From contig CM064429.1 of assembly GCA_032690845.1 (NCBI GenBank), positions 16,028,569 to 16,092,568 on the forward strand: a stretch of 64,000 nucleotides of DNA, in the 5' to 3' direction. The translations under genes were made by a program, and so were the position numbers. Below are positions 46,513-57,001 of this stretch, piece by piece (positions within the stretch are counted from its first letter, which is position 1; each line of letters begins with the position of its first letter). This DNA is from Eleusine coracana subsp. coracana. Its lineage: Eukaryota > Streptophyta > Magnoliopsida > Poales > Poaceae. The notes under the pieces are model-generated. The model was not told the origin of the DNA. It did no database searches and worked only from the letters and a program-made list of their open reading frames with translations.

Positions 46513-46525
46513 GGCTCTGATACCA
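46513..46525 (-). promoter_or_regulatory. Primer binding site of the SIRE-like element
   Basis: On the minus strand TGGTATCAGAGCC, an exact complement of the initiator Met-tRNA 3' end, two bases from the LTR boundary at 46528. Confidence 0.95.
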
Positions 46526-46527
46526 CT

Positions 46528-48189
46528 TGTAAGGACCGAAGGCGTACCAAGAGGGGGGGGGGTGAATCGATAAGCCGCTCACGAATCCAAATACTTTAAT
46601 TCACACTACTTGAGTCTAACAATCGTTGCAACCTAACAATTCTAGTAGGCCAAGATCCTACACATGCTAGTGTTCATGATGATAGCAAGCGCGGAAGCCA
46701 AACACACTAGCCTATGCAAGCCACAATTCAACCTAGTTACTAGAGCACACAATTGTAGAATAGTAAAGAGGAGGTCAAAAAATGCTGAAGATTTTTCCAA
46801 AGGTCTCAGAAGGATGGTGCCTTTCCCTACTCCTCGTTGGACCACTCCCGCTGAAGTCCCGATCCCTCCCGCCACCGATGTGGAGTTCTCGCCCACGAGC
46901 CTGCAATCACTCTCGGAGTGAAGACACGGTGCACGTCACCGCTTCCACATAGGCACAAGCTCGCCTCCCTCGAGAACTTGTCGGACTCCTCAAGCCGACA
47001 CGGGCGCTCACTAGCGATGCCCCTTTCACCGGCGGACTCAAACCAGGTACAAATATGTGACAGCATTCACAACCGATCACGATAGGCTCGATCACCGACA
47101 CCTAACTGGTCTAGGTCTCACCATAGACCAAGAGTAACAACCTAGATCACACCCTCAAGGACACCCTAGCCTTAGATGTGCATCAATGCTCAAGTTACTC
47201 GCACTAGCACTCTTAAGATATGCAATATCTCCTCCTAGTGCTCTCCTCTTTTTCTCTTGGACCTTATCAAATGCTCTCAGGTAATCCACTGGCCAAGAGT
47301 GGTCTCCAAGATCCCAGCAACGAAGTTATATAGGCTTCCAACCCCCAACTAGCCGTTGCTCCATGAAATCCATTTTCTAGACCCCAATGACCGGAGAGTC
47401 CGGTCATTGCCAGACCGGACCGTTCGGTCCCTCTGGAACGGCTCCCAGATCCATTAGCTGCTCTGTCTATACTGGTCTCTTGTACTGACCGGACTGTCTG
47501 GTCAGACTTTCTCTCTCTATTCTAGAGAGCTCCCAATTTGCGTCCTCTCTATCTCGGCGCGTCTCCATACAGACCGGACCATCCGGTCTGCTAACCGGAC
47601 CGTTCGGTCACTATTGATCCTTGCGTAGACAAATTACTTGCAAACTGCTCTCTGTCCACTTAGTGACCATACAGTCCGGTCTCCACTAACTCCTCTGTTT
47701 GGTCACTTCGTCCAGAAGCTAAAACTCCTCGTCGTCGCTTGACTTCGTTTCTCGGCTTCTCCGAACAGCTCCTTGGTTTCTCCACTGTCACCTAGTGCCT
47801 ATGATTTCACTGAGCATCCATGCACATCATCGACTAGACATGACCTAAGAGAAATGACCTAGACTCCCTTGATAGTCCGGTTTTTTGTATGGACTCAAAG
47901 TCCAAACAACTAGACAAGTGTTCCCAACACTTGCTCCATAGCTTGTCCTCAGCTTTGATCCATCTCCATCAACTCTTGGACTTCATCAACCTCACAAGCC
48001 TCCATGCTTGTGGTCATTGTCATCAATCATCAAGGCAACCATTATCCATATGATTTATAGTAGAGTTTAGAGATGATTCCTACGTTAACAACACTCGTGT
48101 AGATATTAGCCCACAATTTCATAGTTGTCATCTATCATCAAAACATCCATACCTTGGGGATCCAATCGTCAATGGTCATGAAGCTTACA
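46528..48189 (-). repeat. 5' LTR of the minus-strand SIRE-like element
   Basis: 1662 bp, TGTAAG...CTTACA in plus-strand reading, next to target duplication ACTAG. It contains many ACCGGACCGTTCGGTC-type palindromic words (47390-47710), the same style of array as in the other SIRE-type LTR. It includes about 430 bp (46640-47065) absent from the left LTR. Confidence 0.9.
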
Positions 48190-48194
48190 ACTAG

Positions 48195-49386
48195 TATATT
48201 GTACTGCTATTTCTTTGGCTAATAGATCCTATGCTGCTACGTCATTGTTATACATTTTAGACTATACTTTCTATTTTGTCACATGCACGCATCATGTCCT
48301 TACTAGGTACAAACATGCATTTTAAGTATCGCAAGCAGTGACCACTACTTAGAGATTGGTAATTGGTAATCTTGACACTCTAGTATTGTTTTGTCTAAGT
48401 GATCCCATTCATTTTAATAAAGACACATGATGTACTGTGCAATTTTTTTAGAGCTTATATTATGTTATTTGTCATTGTAATGGTTTATTTTTTGAAATTT
48501 GAATTTTTTTAATGTATTGGCTTAATGTTTTCTCATGATTATGATTCATTAATTTCAACAATAAAAAACTTATTGTCTTGCATCATGAATATCATAATAT
48601 CATTTCAAATCATTGTCCTATCTGTTTTTGTGTTACAGCAGGTTGATTGGTCAAACATGGTTTCTTCCCTTTCATTGCAAGGGCACACGAGACCTACAAC
48701 GAGTTTTTTTTTTCTCGAATACGAAGGAGAGATTGTATCTTTGTATTAAAAGAGAAATGAGCATCTTCGTATCTGTGTACATGCTTCTAGCATTATTTGA
48801 TAAAATAAAATAAAAACTATCAAACCTAAAAATTTTCGATTCTGATGTACGATACCATATAGTGCCACTCAACAATGTCTAAATCAGCATGTTTCTTTTT
48901 CATTCTTTCATCATAAGCGTTGTATGCCTTGTAAGTGGAACTGAATGTTGATTGTCATCCTCTGTATCACCCCGAGGCAATATTCAATATCTTTTTCTTT
49001 GCATTCTCAGTGTTCACGATGGTCAACTTATTCTATTGCAATGGAGAAAAAGGAAAATAAGGTGAAGTAATCTGAAATTAGAGTTATAAAATGCTTAGCA
49101 ACAAAAAACAATATACACACCAAAGTATTAGTTACTATAGAATTTTTGACATGTTGCTTTATATGCTTCCAACTTCTCACTCCAATGAGTCAGCCCTTTT
49201 TGTTATATAAAGGTCACCACTTCATTGGTGAGCCCGTGAGCATTATATTTGGTCCTATATTTTAATCTTTTCATTGTGAGAATATAGAATATGTTTTGGT
49301 CCTATATTTTAGTATACAAAAAAGTGCACATGTGCACCTGAAAGGAAATAAAAACAAATTTACAAGTCATATTCACTTAGCTCATT
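48195..49386. other. Unassigned stretch with a diverged repeat copy
   Basis: 48310-48545 repeats 38270-38545. A T-rich start at about 48706 (T10 followed by CTCGAATACGAAGG...) resembles the reversed 3' end of a LINE-type element, but no far boundary can be set. No gene recognised. Confidence 0.4.
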
Positions 49387-49404
49387 ATAAGAGCATTTCC
49401 AACA

Positions 49405-49417
49405 GGTTCCAAAAAAA
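49405..49417 (+). mobile_element. Ultra-short retroposon-like insertion (13 bp)
   Basis: GGTTCC-A7 is bracketed by an exact 15-bp duplication AGAGCATTTCCAACA (49390-49404 and 49418-49432). Confidence 0.65.
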
Positions 49418-49586
49418 AGAGCATTTCCAACAAATTAAGTATAATGTTATCTAAATTTATAGTTTTTACCTCATTTATAAAAATACAAAACATCTAGAAG
49501 AATATTTCAATAGACTATTCAAATCTTGACTCTTCATATTCCAACCCACGTAGTTGCTCTTTTTTTTTTCAAAACACCAATCGTGC

Positions 49587-49712
49587 ATGTTATTGCTATC
49601 GTGGCTCGCCACGGCCACGTCCAAGGCGAGAGCTTGGATATTTCTGGTCCTCCTGTGTGCCGTGCTTCTAGTTTTCATCTCCCAAGCCTTCGATGAAGAT
49701 GACGATGACTAG
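49587..49712 (+). CDS. 41-residue ORF with signal-peptide-like core and acidic end
   Basis: ATG to TAG gives 41 codons. A basic/polar start is followed by a hydrophobic core (W-I-F-L-V-L-L-C-A-V-L-L-V-F-I) and an acidic tail F-D-E-D-D-D-D. No intron is evident. It may be a small secreted or membrane peptide, or the first exon of a lost gene; it is not clearly related to the three secreted-protein genes. Single short ORFs arise by chance, so confidence is low. Confidence 0.3.
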   Translation: MLLLSWLATATSKARAWIFLVLLCAVLLVFISQAFDEDDDD

Positions 49713-50007
49713 GAGTAGCTAGCTAATAGCCTGCCACACGCGCCATGCACTCCCGGTTCACACTATAGCCGTAACTGTCATTTGGCTTGTCAAGAAAACC
49801 GGCTTTTTCATAGCCAATCTACCAAAGTCGATTGTTGTTAAGTGAAAATCAAGTGAGTGAGTCCTAGGAAAATGCTACTGCTACTTTGGTTGGTGTCGCG
49901 TGGCCTGAGTTTATGTTACATCTTTTGTGTTACGATATTGCTCCTGCCTGCATGTCCCATTAATAATTTGTGGAACGTAGCGCTCCTACATGCACGGCTG
50001 CTACTAC
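49713..50007. other. Spacer between the 41-codon ORF and a CACTA element
   Basis: No gene or repeat recognised. Confidence 0.3.
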
Positions 50008-50010
50008 CTG

Positions 50011-51065
50011 CACTACAATAGAAAAGCGCTATAGCAGCTGATACCAAATTATAGTAGCGATGGGATCACCTCTTGCTGCTACCCTTGCGTAGCTAAAAAT
50101 CGCGTAGTATAGCGGCAGACTTTTTGACACTCCGTTGGAATGTCCAGCATATCGACGAATAGTAATATCATCTGTTACTATTAATTGAAAAAAACTAGAA
50201 CCCTAGTCGTCTGACTGCCCGTGCGTCACCACCGCCCAGATCTGCCTGTCGCCCGTCCGCCCACACGCCACCACCGCCCAGATTTTTCTCTCGTCATCCG
50301 GATCTGCCATCTCCCGGCTGGATCCATACACGGGGAGGCGGCTCAAGGCTGCGCCTCACCGGTACCATGCCTCGGGGCTGCTCTAGCTCCTTGCCAGGGC
50401 TATGTACGGGGAGGCGGCTCGCGGCTGCTCCTAGATGGGGCTGTACTGGGGGAGGTGGCTTGCAGCTGCTCCTTGTCGGGGCCGCACGGGGAGGCGGCTT
50501 GCGGCTGTGCCTCATCGGTGCCGTGGCTCGTGGCTGCTCCTTGCCGGGGCCGCGGACAGGCCACTCGCGGTTGTGCCTCGCCGGTGTCGCGCCTCATGGC
50601 TGCTCCTTGCCGGGGCTGCACGCAGGGAGGTGGGGGAAGAATAGAAGGTGGCCAGCACACCTTGCCTCGGTCGAACCCGACCGTTGGGAGTGCGGTCGAC
50701 CGATATTTGGACCATATCAAACATGGACCGTCAGATTCAATCTGATGGCTTAGAGGCACCTTGTTCATTATTGCCCATGTAGGAGTTCGCGTGATATGAG
50801 CTGCTTATCAGCACTCTGACCCATTGGACGCCGCTACAAATCAATTTTTAGCGGTGGTTTACATTATTGACTGCCGCTAAAAATAGAGACCTATTTATAA
50901 CGATGGTTGATGTGTTAACCGCCACTAAAAGTTGATATATAATGATGGCTAACTTCTCTAGCCGCCGCTAAAAGTGGGATCACATTTGCAGCGACCGCGT
51001 GCAAACCAAAACCACTGCTACAAGTTTTTTTGATAGGACCGCTATAGTGCAAATTTCTGGTAGTG
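50011..51065. mobile_element. Non-autonomous CACTA-type element, 1055 bp
   Basis: Ends CACTACAATAGAAAAGCGC and the complement of CACTACCAGAAATTTGCAC, with a perfect 3-bp duplication CTG (50008-50010 and 51066-51068). Subterminal words such as GCCGCTA/TAGCGG occur at both sides. The GC-rich interior (50200-50700) is a tandem repeat, not a gene. Confidence 0.85.
50335..50640. repeat. Imperfect tandem repeat inside the CACTA element
   Basis: About seven units of roughly 40-45 bp built on GGGGAGGCGGCT...GCGGCTGCTCCTTGCCGGGG. The repeat is open in several frames on both strands, which explains the long spurious ORFs here. Confidence 0.75.
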
Positions 51066-51068
51066 CTG

Positions 51069-51800
51069 CAGGCCTGCGCTGGTATCAAGCAAACGAGCAG
51101 CGGACCCACGGTAACGCGGATGGCGAGCGGCGCTTCCTAGCCAAATATGGAGAGCCGGGAGTTGAGAATAGCTAGTGAGAAAAAAATGGAAGGGAGAAAA
51201 AAAGTCTGTTGAAAAGCATTTTTCTTATAAAATAGGTATATTTACGTTATTACGTAAACAACTTGATTTAGAGAACCTGTTGGAGATAAGCATTGGATGG
51301 TTACTGGAGTGAAGCATCTAATTTCTCTTTTGGACAGGTACCTGCAGTGAAGGATCATATTACTCGGTATCAGAAAACATTGTATACAGTTCTTCTGTAC
51401 TATGACGCACACATAAATTAAACAACCTTACTAATGTGTCACAATCGAAATGTGTATCATACTTCTCTCAACAAAAATAAACAGTTGTCGTACATGCAAC
51501 CAATCAAGACCCACTTTTTTTGTATTATTGCTTAATAAGAAATACCGATGATAACGTTGGTAATTAAAAATTAAGAAAGACATGAATTAGTGCTGGCTGT
51601 TAGAGAGGGATAAACAATAAGGTTGGTGTGGCCATGTTTGGAAAGACCACGTGTAAAGCTCCTCATGGAACATATTCTATCTCTTCCAAGAGCATTTTAA
51701 GGGAGCGGTCAAGAACTTTAGCAGCAGAAGCAGAGCACTTTCTTCATCATATAGTAGGTCTCTTACTCTGTGCTTAACTGAAGTTGTTCTGAGCTGAGCC
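51069..51800. promoter_or_regulatory. Upstream region of the third small secreted-protein gene
   Basis: About 730 bp with no other gene. It lies between a CACTA element and the start codon; a CACGTG-like word (CCACGTGTAAAG) occurs near 51647. No TATA box was confirmed. Confidence 0.3.
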
Positions 51801-53497
51801 ATGCAGAGTACACGGAAACCTGGGTTTGTCCCCACATTTCTCATCTTCTTGCTCCTTGTGTCGACTGCCCATGGAGCTGAACTTGCTAATGCTGAGGACG
51901 CAGGTATACCATTTCGCTTGTGATAGGTTATGTATCTTCTGATTCGAACTTGATATTTAGGTGTCTATTTGTTCTTATACCTTTGATAGTCTTGATGTAC
52001 CAAGTTTATTTCGAGTTAAATCTGATTATTTCCTAGGAATAATTGGTGGCAACTCGTCCTGCTTGTTCTTTATGGTTCAGGAGTGTAGGCTCTAAATCTA
52101 TTGGGTTGGGAAAGTAAAGTAACAACCTAAAAAACACCTGTGCCGGGAAGGAAAACACATGATCTTAAATCAGTAAATCGTCAGTTGAACTGCATACTAC
52201 CAGGATATTACATATGGTTCTGCAGTTTCTGGGGTAGTACTGCAGTTTCCAGTCGATATTGCTAAAAATAAATTGATAGGCGTAAAACAGATCCACGATT
52301 TGACGAAACATTGTTATTCCTAAAGGTATATATTGAAACGATATATTTTACTTCAAGTAACCGTTGCAAATGCTGATCATTATGAAAAAAAAAAGAATTG
52401 TACCAAGTTACTATGTAGAGATTCTATACGAAGGATTAATCATGAAACAGGAGTCTAATATGCAATTTTCTACTTCTGAGAATTACTAAAGTTATTTGTT
52501 GTTTTGGAGCATTTATTGGCTCCGTCATCTCATTTGCACGATTGTGTCCCCATCTGTTTCAACCGTATCGACCTGACATGTGCTTTAAAATTGAGATTTA
52601 AACATATAGTACAGAAATTGAGCCAGTACCACCTGATTTAAACATAATGTCGTTGGTTCACTTCAAGTCTTAGCACCTGTACAGCCTGGAAATGTTGCTA
52701 AATTTGTACCAAAAAGATATTTCTTCAGAATTTCGAAAATAAAAAAAAATTGTTCCCGTCTAAGCCCCTCTCCCTCAAAGAGAATTCTTGCAACTCCAGC
52801 CAGGGAAAATATATTGAATAGAAACAAACATTTCTTCTACCCTGCTGAAGTGTGCAGATGTAGATTCTCGGCTTCTTGCCAACCCCAGACGCTCTGTCGG
52901 CCTATCCTGTCCATGTGTAACTATAATCAACTCCAGATATTATTCCTACATCTCAGGACGCACACAACACGTTAAGGATTCCCTTATCAAAAAAAAAAAA
53001 AACACGTTAAGGATATACAATTACATATTCCTGATGATGCCTTGCCTATCGATATCATAAAGGGATCATGAGCAAATGCTCTAACACCGCATCATGGCAT
53101 ATTAGGAAACCAACAACCTGATCAAGAAGATAGCGAAAAGAAGAGGGACAAAAGATGCCAATTTATTCGATTCCATTTTGAATAGCATGTGAACTACAGC
53201 AGCTCATCAACTCACGGGTCAAATGATGTGTGTGCAGCGGTGACAGAAACTGACGGTGGTGAGCGGACCACGGTGAGAACAGGTGCTGCCGGACACGCTG
53301 GCCACGGTTATAGCGACCACAGTGGTGCTCACACGAACGGGGACACGTCGGAGCAGGGCGGCGCTGGGGTGGTCGATCCACGTAACCTCAATGCCCGGAG
53401 CCGCCACCACAATGGCGCGGCGAGCAGGGTCGTTGGATACTCTTCTCCGGCAATCTATGCGCTTCTTGGAGCATTAGTCATGATGATTGTTGCCTGA
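51801..53497 (+). CDS. Small secreted Gly/His-rich protein, probable GPI anchor (family member 3)
   Basis: Two exons (51801-51903, 53238-53497) encode 120 residues. Exon 1 is a signal peptide (F-L-I-F-L-L-L-V-S-T-A-H-G-A). The 1.33 kb intron (GT, GTGCAG) splits an Ala codon in phase 1, just after the signal peptide, as in the genes at 17851 and 18931. Exon 2 is rich in G, H, T and S, with V-V-D-P-R-N-L-N-A-R-S-R-H-H-N-G, which parallels V-F-N-P-R-T...H-H-G in member 1. The end is hydrophobic (A-L-L-G-A-L-V-M-M-I-V-A) like a GPI signal. Exon 2 could also be read from an ATG at 53189, but that would lack a signal peptide. Secretion and anchoring are inferred; function unknown. Confidence 0.65.
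52980..53001 (+). mobile_element. Ultra-short retroposon-like insertion (22 bp) in an intron
   Basis: TCCCTTATC-A13 is bracketed by an exact 13-bp duplication ACACGTTAAGGAT (52967-52979 and 53002-53014), within the intron of the secreted-protein gene. Confidence 0.75.
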
Positions 53498-53529
53498 GTT
53501 TTTGGGATAAAAATGTGGTGCTGTTTTTC

Positions 53530-53650
53530 TCTTTTAACTCCAGTTAAACCATATTCAAGTGTCGGCCGCAATGCATAATATGCATCCTTTTCTTTTGCCC
53601 CACTTAAACCTTGTTCAAGTGTCGGCAGCAATGCATAATATGCATCCTTT
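53530..53650 (+). repeat. 60-bp tandem duplication in the 3' region of the third small-protein gene
   Basis: Two units with a 60-bp period share TTCAAGTGTCGGC-GCAATGCATAATATGCATCC. They lie 30-150 bp after the stop codon, so probably within the 3' untranslated region. Confidence 0.9.
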
Positions 53651-53690
53651 TTTTCTTTTGCCACTAATGCATAATATACATGTGATGTTA

Positions 53691-54830
53691 CATTACTAAA
53701 AAAAAATGATCATCAACAACGAAAGGCTGATGATCATTAGTGGCAGGCATAATGATGTCCGCCACTAAATCGACTCGAAGGGTGTGCCCGTTACTAATTA
53801 GAAACATTGTTCATCACTAAATGGCTCCACGCTATTTAGTTACAGGTCAAAAATATGATCCGCCACTAAGTAGCACCACCTCCTATAAAAGGAGGGACAC
53901 GGGGTGGCGCAAACCCCATCTGCCACACCCGTTATCACTCATCCGCCTCCTCCCCTCCACCACCCCGCCACCACTCTTTCGCCTCCTCCCCTCCGCCATC
54001 CCCGCTGCCACTCTTCCGCCTCCTCCCCTCCGTCACTACTCTTCCGTCACCCCCGTCGCTCCCATGGCCCGTCCGCGCTACAAGGCCGCCGCTGGATCTG
54101 TCGGCATCATCGGCCGGCTGCGCCACACCTAGGGGCAGCGTCGCCGCTGCCATCGGGCCGTGGCCCGACACATGCCGCTGATGACGGAAGCCCGAGCAAA
54201 GAAGAGCAAGGCTGGGCCTCCGCCGGCCGGGTGCCGGCCGTCGAGGCGCCGCGATGGCCGTCACAACGACGACGGCCGCGGAGGACTGAAATTGTAGCTG
54301 CGGACTCCTCGGTGCCGCCCCGCTGTACAATGGATCTGAGGGAGGGGGTCGCCGGCACGACGGTCGCGATGGCCACGGTCACCAGGGCCACCGCTGACAT
54401 TGCGGGCACGGTGACCCTCAAGGCGACGGTGGCCCTCGACACCGAACACATTGGATCAGGGGCGTTGGCAACCTCCTGGACGACTCGTAGCAGGTGACGA
54501 TCACACGTCTCCTCACCTAGCGCACCGGCGCGGAGGTCCTCGTGGTAGCGAGGGTGGCGGCGGAGTTGACAGCGCGATACGTCGTCTAGGCTTGGGGTTT
54601 GGGTTTAGATGTGGGCCCAACACCATTTAAATGTGGGCCCCGATTTTTTAGGTCGGCTGAAAGTGCGGCCCGTCACTACCGCACTTTTTATTTTGTTATG
54701 AAAAATGTAATTAGTGGCGGGCATATAGCTCGTAAAAAAATAGCAACATCGTGAATATTTCATTTGTGACGCACACCTATCCGCAAATGTCACTTATGAC
54801 CTGTTGTAGATGAGTGTTATTTTAGTAGTG
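53691..54830. mobile_element. Non-autonomous CACTA-type element, 1140 bp, GC-rich interior
   Basis: Right end complement CACTACTAAAATAACACTCATC; left end CATTACTAAAAAAAAATGATCATC (third base changed). A perfect 3-bp duplication TTA (53688-53690 and 54831-54833) flanks it. Subterminal words CCGCCACTAA / TAGTGGCGGG occur on both sides. The interior (53890-54560) is GC-rich and open in four or more frames; it may be captured gene sequence, but no domain is seen. Confidence 0.85.
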
Positions 54831-54970
54831 TTAATGCATTCGAAATTTCTCTAATATCCCCTCTCTCTCCTACTTTGCATATAAGAGACAAGTATTATTA
54901 AGGGATTTATTTGTGATAAAGTTTGTTCTTGGTTTGTGAATGACTAGTTTTAGTTTGTTGAAGGTTTATA

Positions 54971-55203
54971 CTCCCTCCCGATTAAATTATTGATGTTGTT
55001 GACTTTTTTAGTTACGTTTAAGTATTTATTTTATTTATAATATTAGATTAAATATACAAAATTATAATGTAAGTTTTATTTTTAAATAGTAAAATATATC
55101 ATAATAAAATATCTAATATTTTTTAAAATTTGTAATAAAACAAATAGTCAAGTATAGCTTTAAAAAGTCAACTATATTAATCATTTAAATCTAGAAAAAG
55201 TAC
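54971..55203. mobile_element. Degenerate Stowaway-like MITE
   Basis: The left end CTCCCTCCCGATTAAATTATTGATG follows TA. The far end (about 55203) has lost the usual GGGAG terminus. The body is AT-rich and non-coding. Confidence 0.4.
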
Positions 55204-55620
55204 TTATCTAACATATATAATAGAAAAATTAAAAATATGTGTCATGTTGATCAGTACTAAAAAGATAAAAATATTAGTAAACTAATCCACGTGCATGTGC
55301 AACACTCTTTATCTATATATGCACTTATTCCACTGATTTGTAAGATCCATAATAACCCTCCCGTCTCATATATCATTCCACAATAATTATATCATACTTA
55401 ATAATAATATAGAGGATATAATCTATCCACGAGCATCCCTTATCACTACGTAGTGAGCTCCTCGTGCTTTTCTATATTTCTATCTTTCTCTTACATGTAA
55501 AACTCAACTTAAATATTTTTTATAACGACAAACACGATCATAATATGCGATAGTTAGGCCGGAAGAAATTTAATTGGCCGTGCTTCAAAGAGGGATGGGT
55601 CGGGACGGTGGTCTCTAGTC
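55204..55620. promoter_or_regulatory. Upstream region of the RRM gene
   Basis: AT-rich stretch before the GC-rich first exon. No specific promoter element could be assigned. Confidence 0.3.
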
Positions 55621-55905
55621 AGTCTTCCGGTGGTGTCGGTGGGAGAACGGAAGTGTAGAAATACGCCTTCGACGTTGCTATATCCGACGCTCCATGCTGC
55701 CTGGCGGCCGCCGCGCCAAAGCCGCTCTTCGTCCGTCCGTCGCCGGAAGCGGAAGGGAGTGCGCCCAGGCCGAATCTACGCTGGAGACCTACTTGTGTCC
55801 GTGGAGCGAGCTCGCCTTGCCGCCGCCGCAGGCGCCGCCTCCCCCGTCGCCTGAGCTCGCGTGCTCCCGGCGAGTTGCCTCCGCATCGAGCTCTTGCCTA
55901 CCCAG
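55621..55905 (+). other. Probable 5' untranslated exon of the RRM gene
   Basis: A GC-rich block ends at TTGCCTACCCAG/GTCAGC (about 55905), a good splice donor. The next good acceptor is AAACTGCAG at 56979, just before the coding exon. GC-rich first exons with long 5' introns are common in grasses. It has ORFs of up to 76 codons but none joins the RRM frame. The transcription start is not known. Confidence 0.45.
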
Positions 55906-57001
55906 GTCAGCGCCTCCGAATTAGCCTGGTCCCGCCGGCCTTCGACGCCACCGCGCTTCAGCCGCCGCTCCAACCGCGTGGTTGCGAAGCAGCCGCCCTA
56001 TCTGCCCTGACCGAACTTCGGTTCCTTGCCCGGTAGCTTTTGAGGATGAGGGTTCTTAATCCACTACGGTTATTTTCCGATAGGAAATGTTGTTAGAATT
56101 GTATAAGTGGCGACATGTGAAACATCTGCTTCCTGTTTATTATAACCGTGCACACCTCTTATGTGTTGTTGTTTCAATTTCTTTTTTTCAAGGAATAGAT
56201 GACATTAATGATTTTATTAGATAGAAATATCGATAGTGCAGACTTGATTTCACAGCTTCATGTCTTCACCAAATTACTCTGTGTTTTCTGTTTAGTGCAT
56301 CTGTGAAGAATTCAGCTCCCAGAATTTTCATCTGCATTTTCCTTTTATGAGCAGGAGTGTTCATCTGCATTTAGAGCAAATGAGTGGTACTAGTATTATC
56401 TAACCGAATTGAATTCGCTCTTCTGTGCTAGTTTGATGAAATCTTGCTGTTTTATTAGCTAGTATTAAGTTCAGAGGATATTAGTCATATTGAATCAAAC
56501 ATGAATTAAACAATTTTACTGGTCAAAACCTGCATAACGTTTAAGAGAACAGCAAAGCTATTCAAAACTTATCAAATTGTCAATGGAATTCAAAACGTGC
56601 TGCTAATTATGTTTGCACCACCTTTGTACATGCTTCTTGCAGCAATTCCTTGTTCAGTACAAGACCAGCTACCATGTTTGACATGCCTTGTGTTTTTACC
56701 CACTATCCAGGGATATCAGCCACATGACTGTTTCAACAGTTGTAGTTGGTAGCATTGAAATTATCCTTTACATTTTCCTTTTGATGCTTAGATAGGACTA
56801 GCTTCCACGACATGATGTGCAAACTATTTTGGTTATCTCACTCTTTGGACCTGTTTTAGTGCGAACATCACTCTGACTTTTTGCTATTGATAAATCCATG
56901 AGGACTTTCTTAACTTCCATGCATACTGTACCATGTTTATACTACTGACCTTTAAACCATTTCGATTCATAAACTGCAGGAGTATTTTGTGTGCCAAAGA
57001 A

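Larger units (their letters stand above)
38647..48189 (-). mobile_element. SIRE-like copia element without pol (non-autonomous), minus strand
   Basis: Perfect 5-bp duplication ACTAG (38642-38646 and 48190-48194). The 5' LTR is on the right (46528-48189), followed on the minus strand by a perfect primer site, gag (46474-44491), about 1.9 kb without protein domains, ORF3 (about 42624-39383) and a truncated 3' LTR (from 38647). No integrase, reverse transcriptase or RNase H motif is found, so any movement must have depended on proteins from another element. A 900-bp solo LTR (39496-40395) is nested in ORF3. Confidence 0.85.

Noticed and set aside
46511..46527. Possible tRNA-Met gene
   Set aside because: Only the 13-bp primer-binding complement is present; there is no tRNA body.
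48706..48800. Reversed LINE 3' end (T10-CTCGAATACGAAGG...)
   Set aside because: It looks like a grass LINE-type tail, but no target duplication or far end could be found, so no element was annotated.
50221..50768. Long overlapping ORFs (up to 174 codons) on both strands
   Set aside because: They arise from a GC-rich tandem repeat inside a CACTA element; both strands and several frames are open at once with no domain.
53904..54497. 197-codon plus-strand ORF and 131-codon minus-strand ORF
   Set aside because: Overlapping frames in the GC-rich cargo of a non-autonomous CACTA; low-complexity Pro/Ala/Ser/Arg content, no domain.
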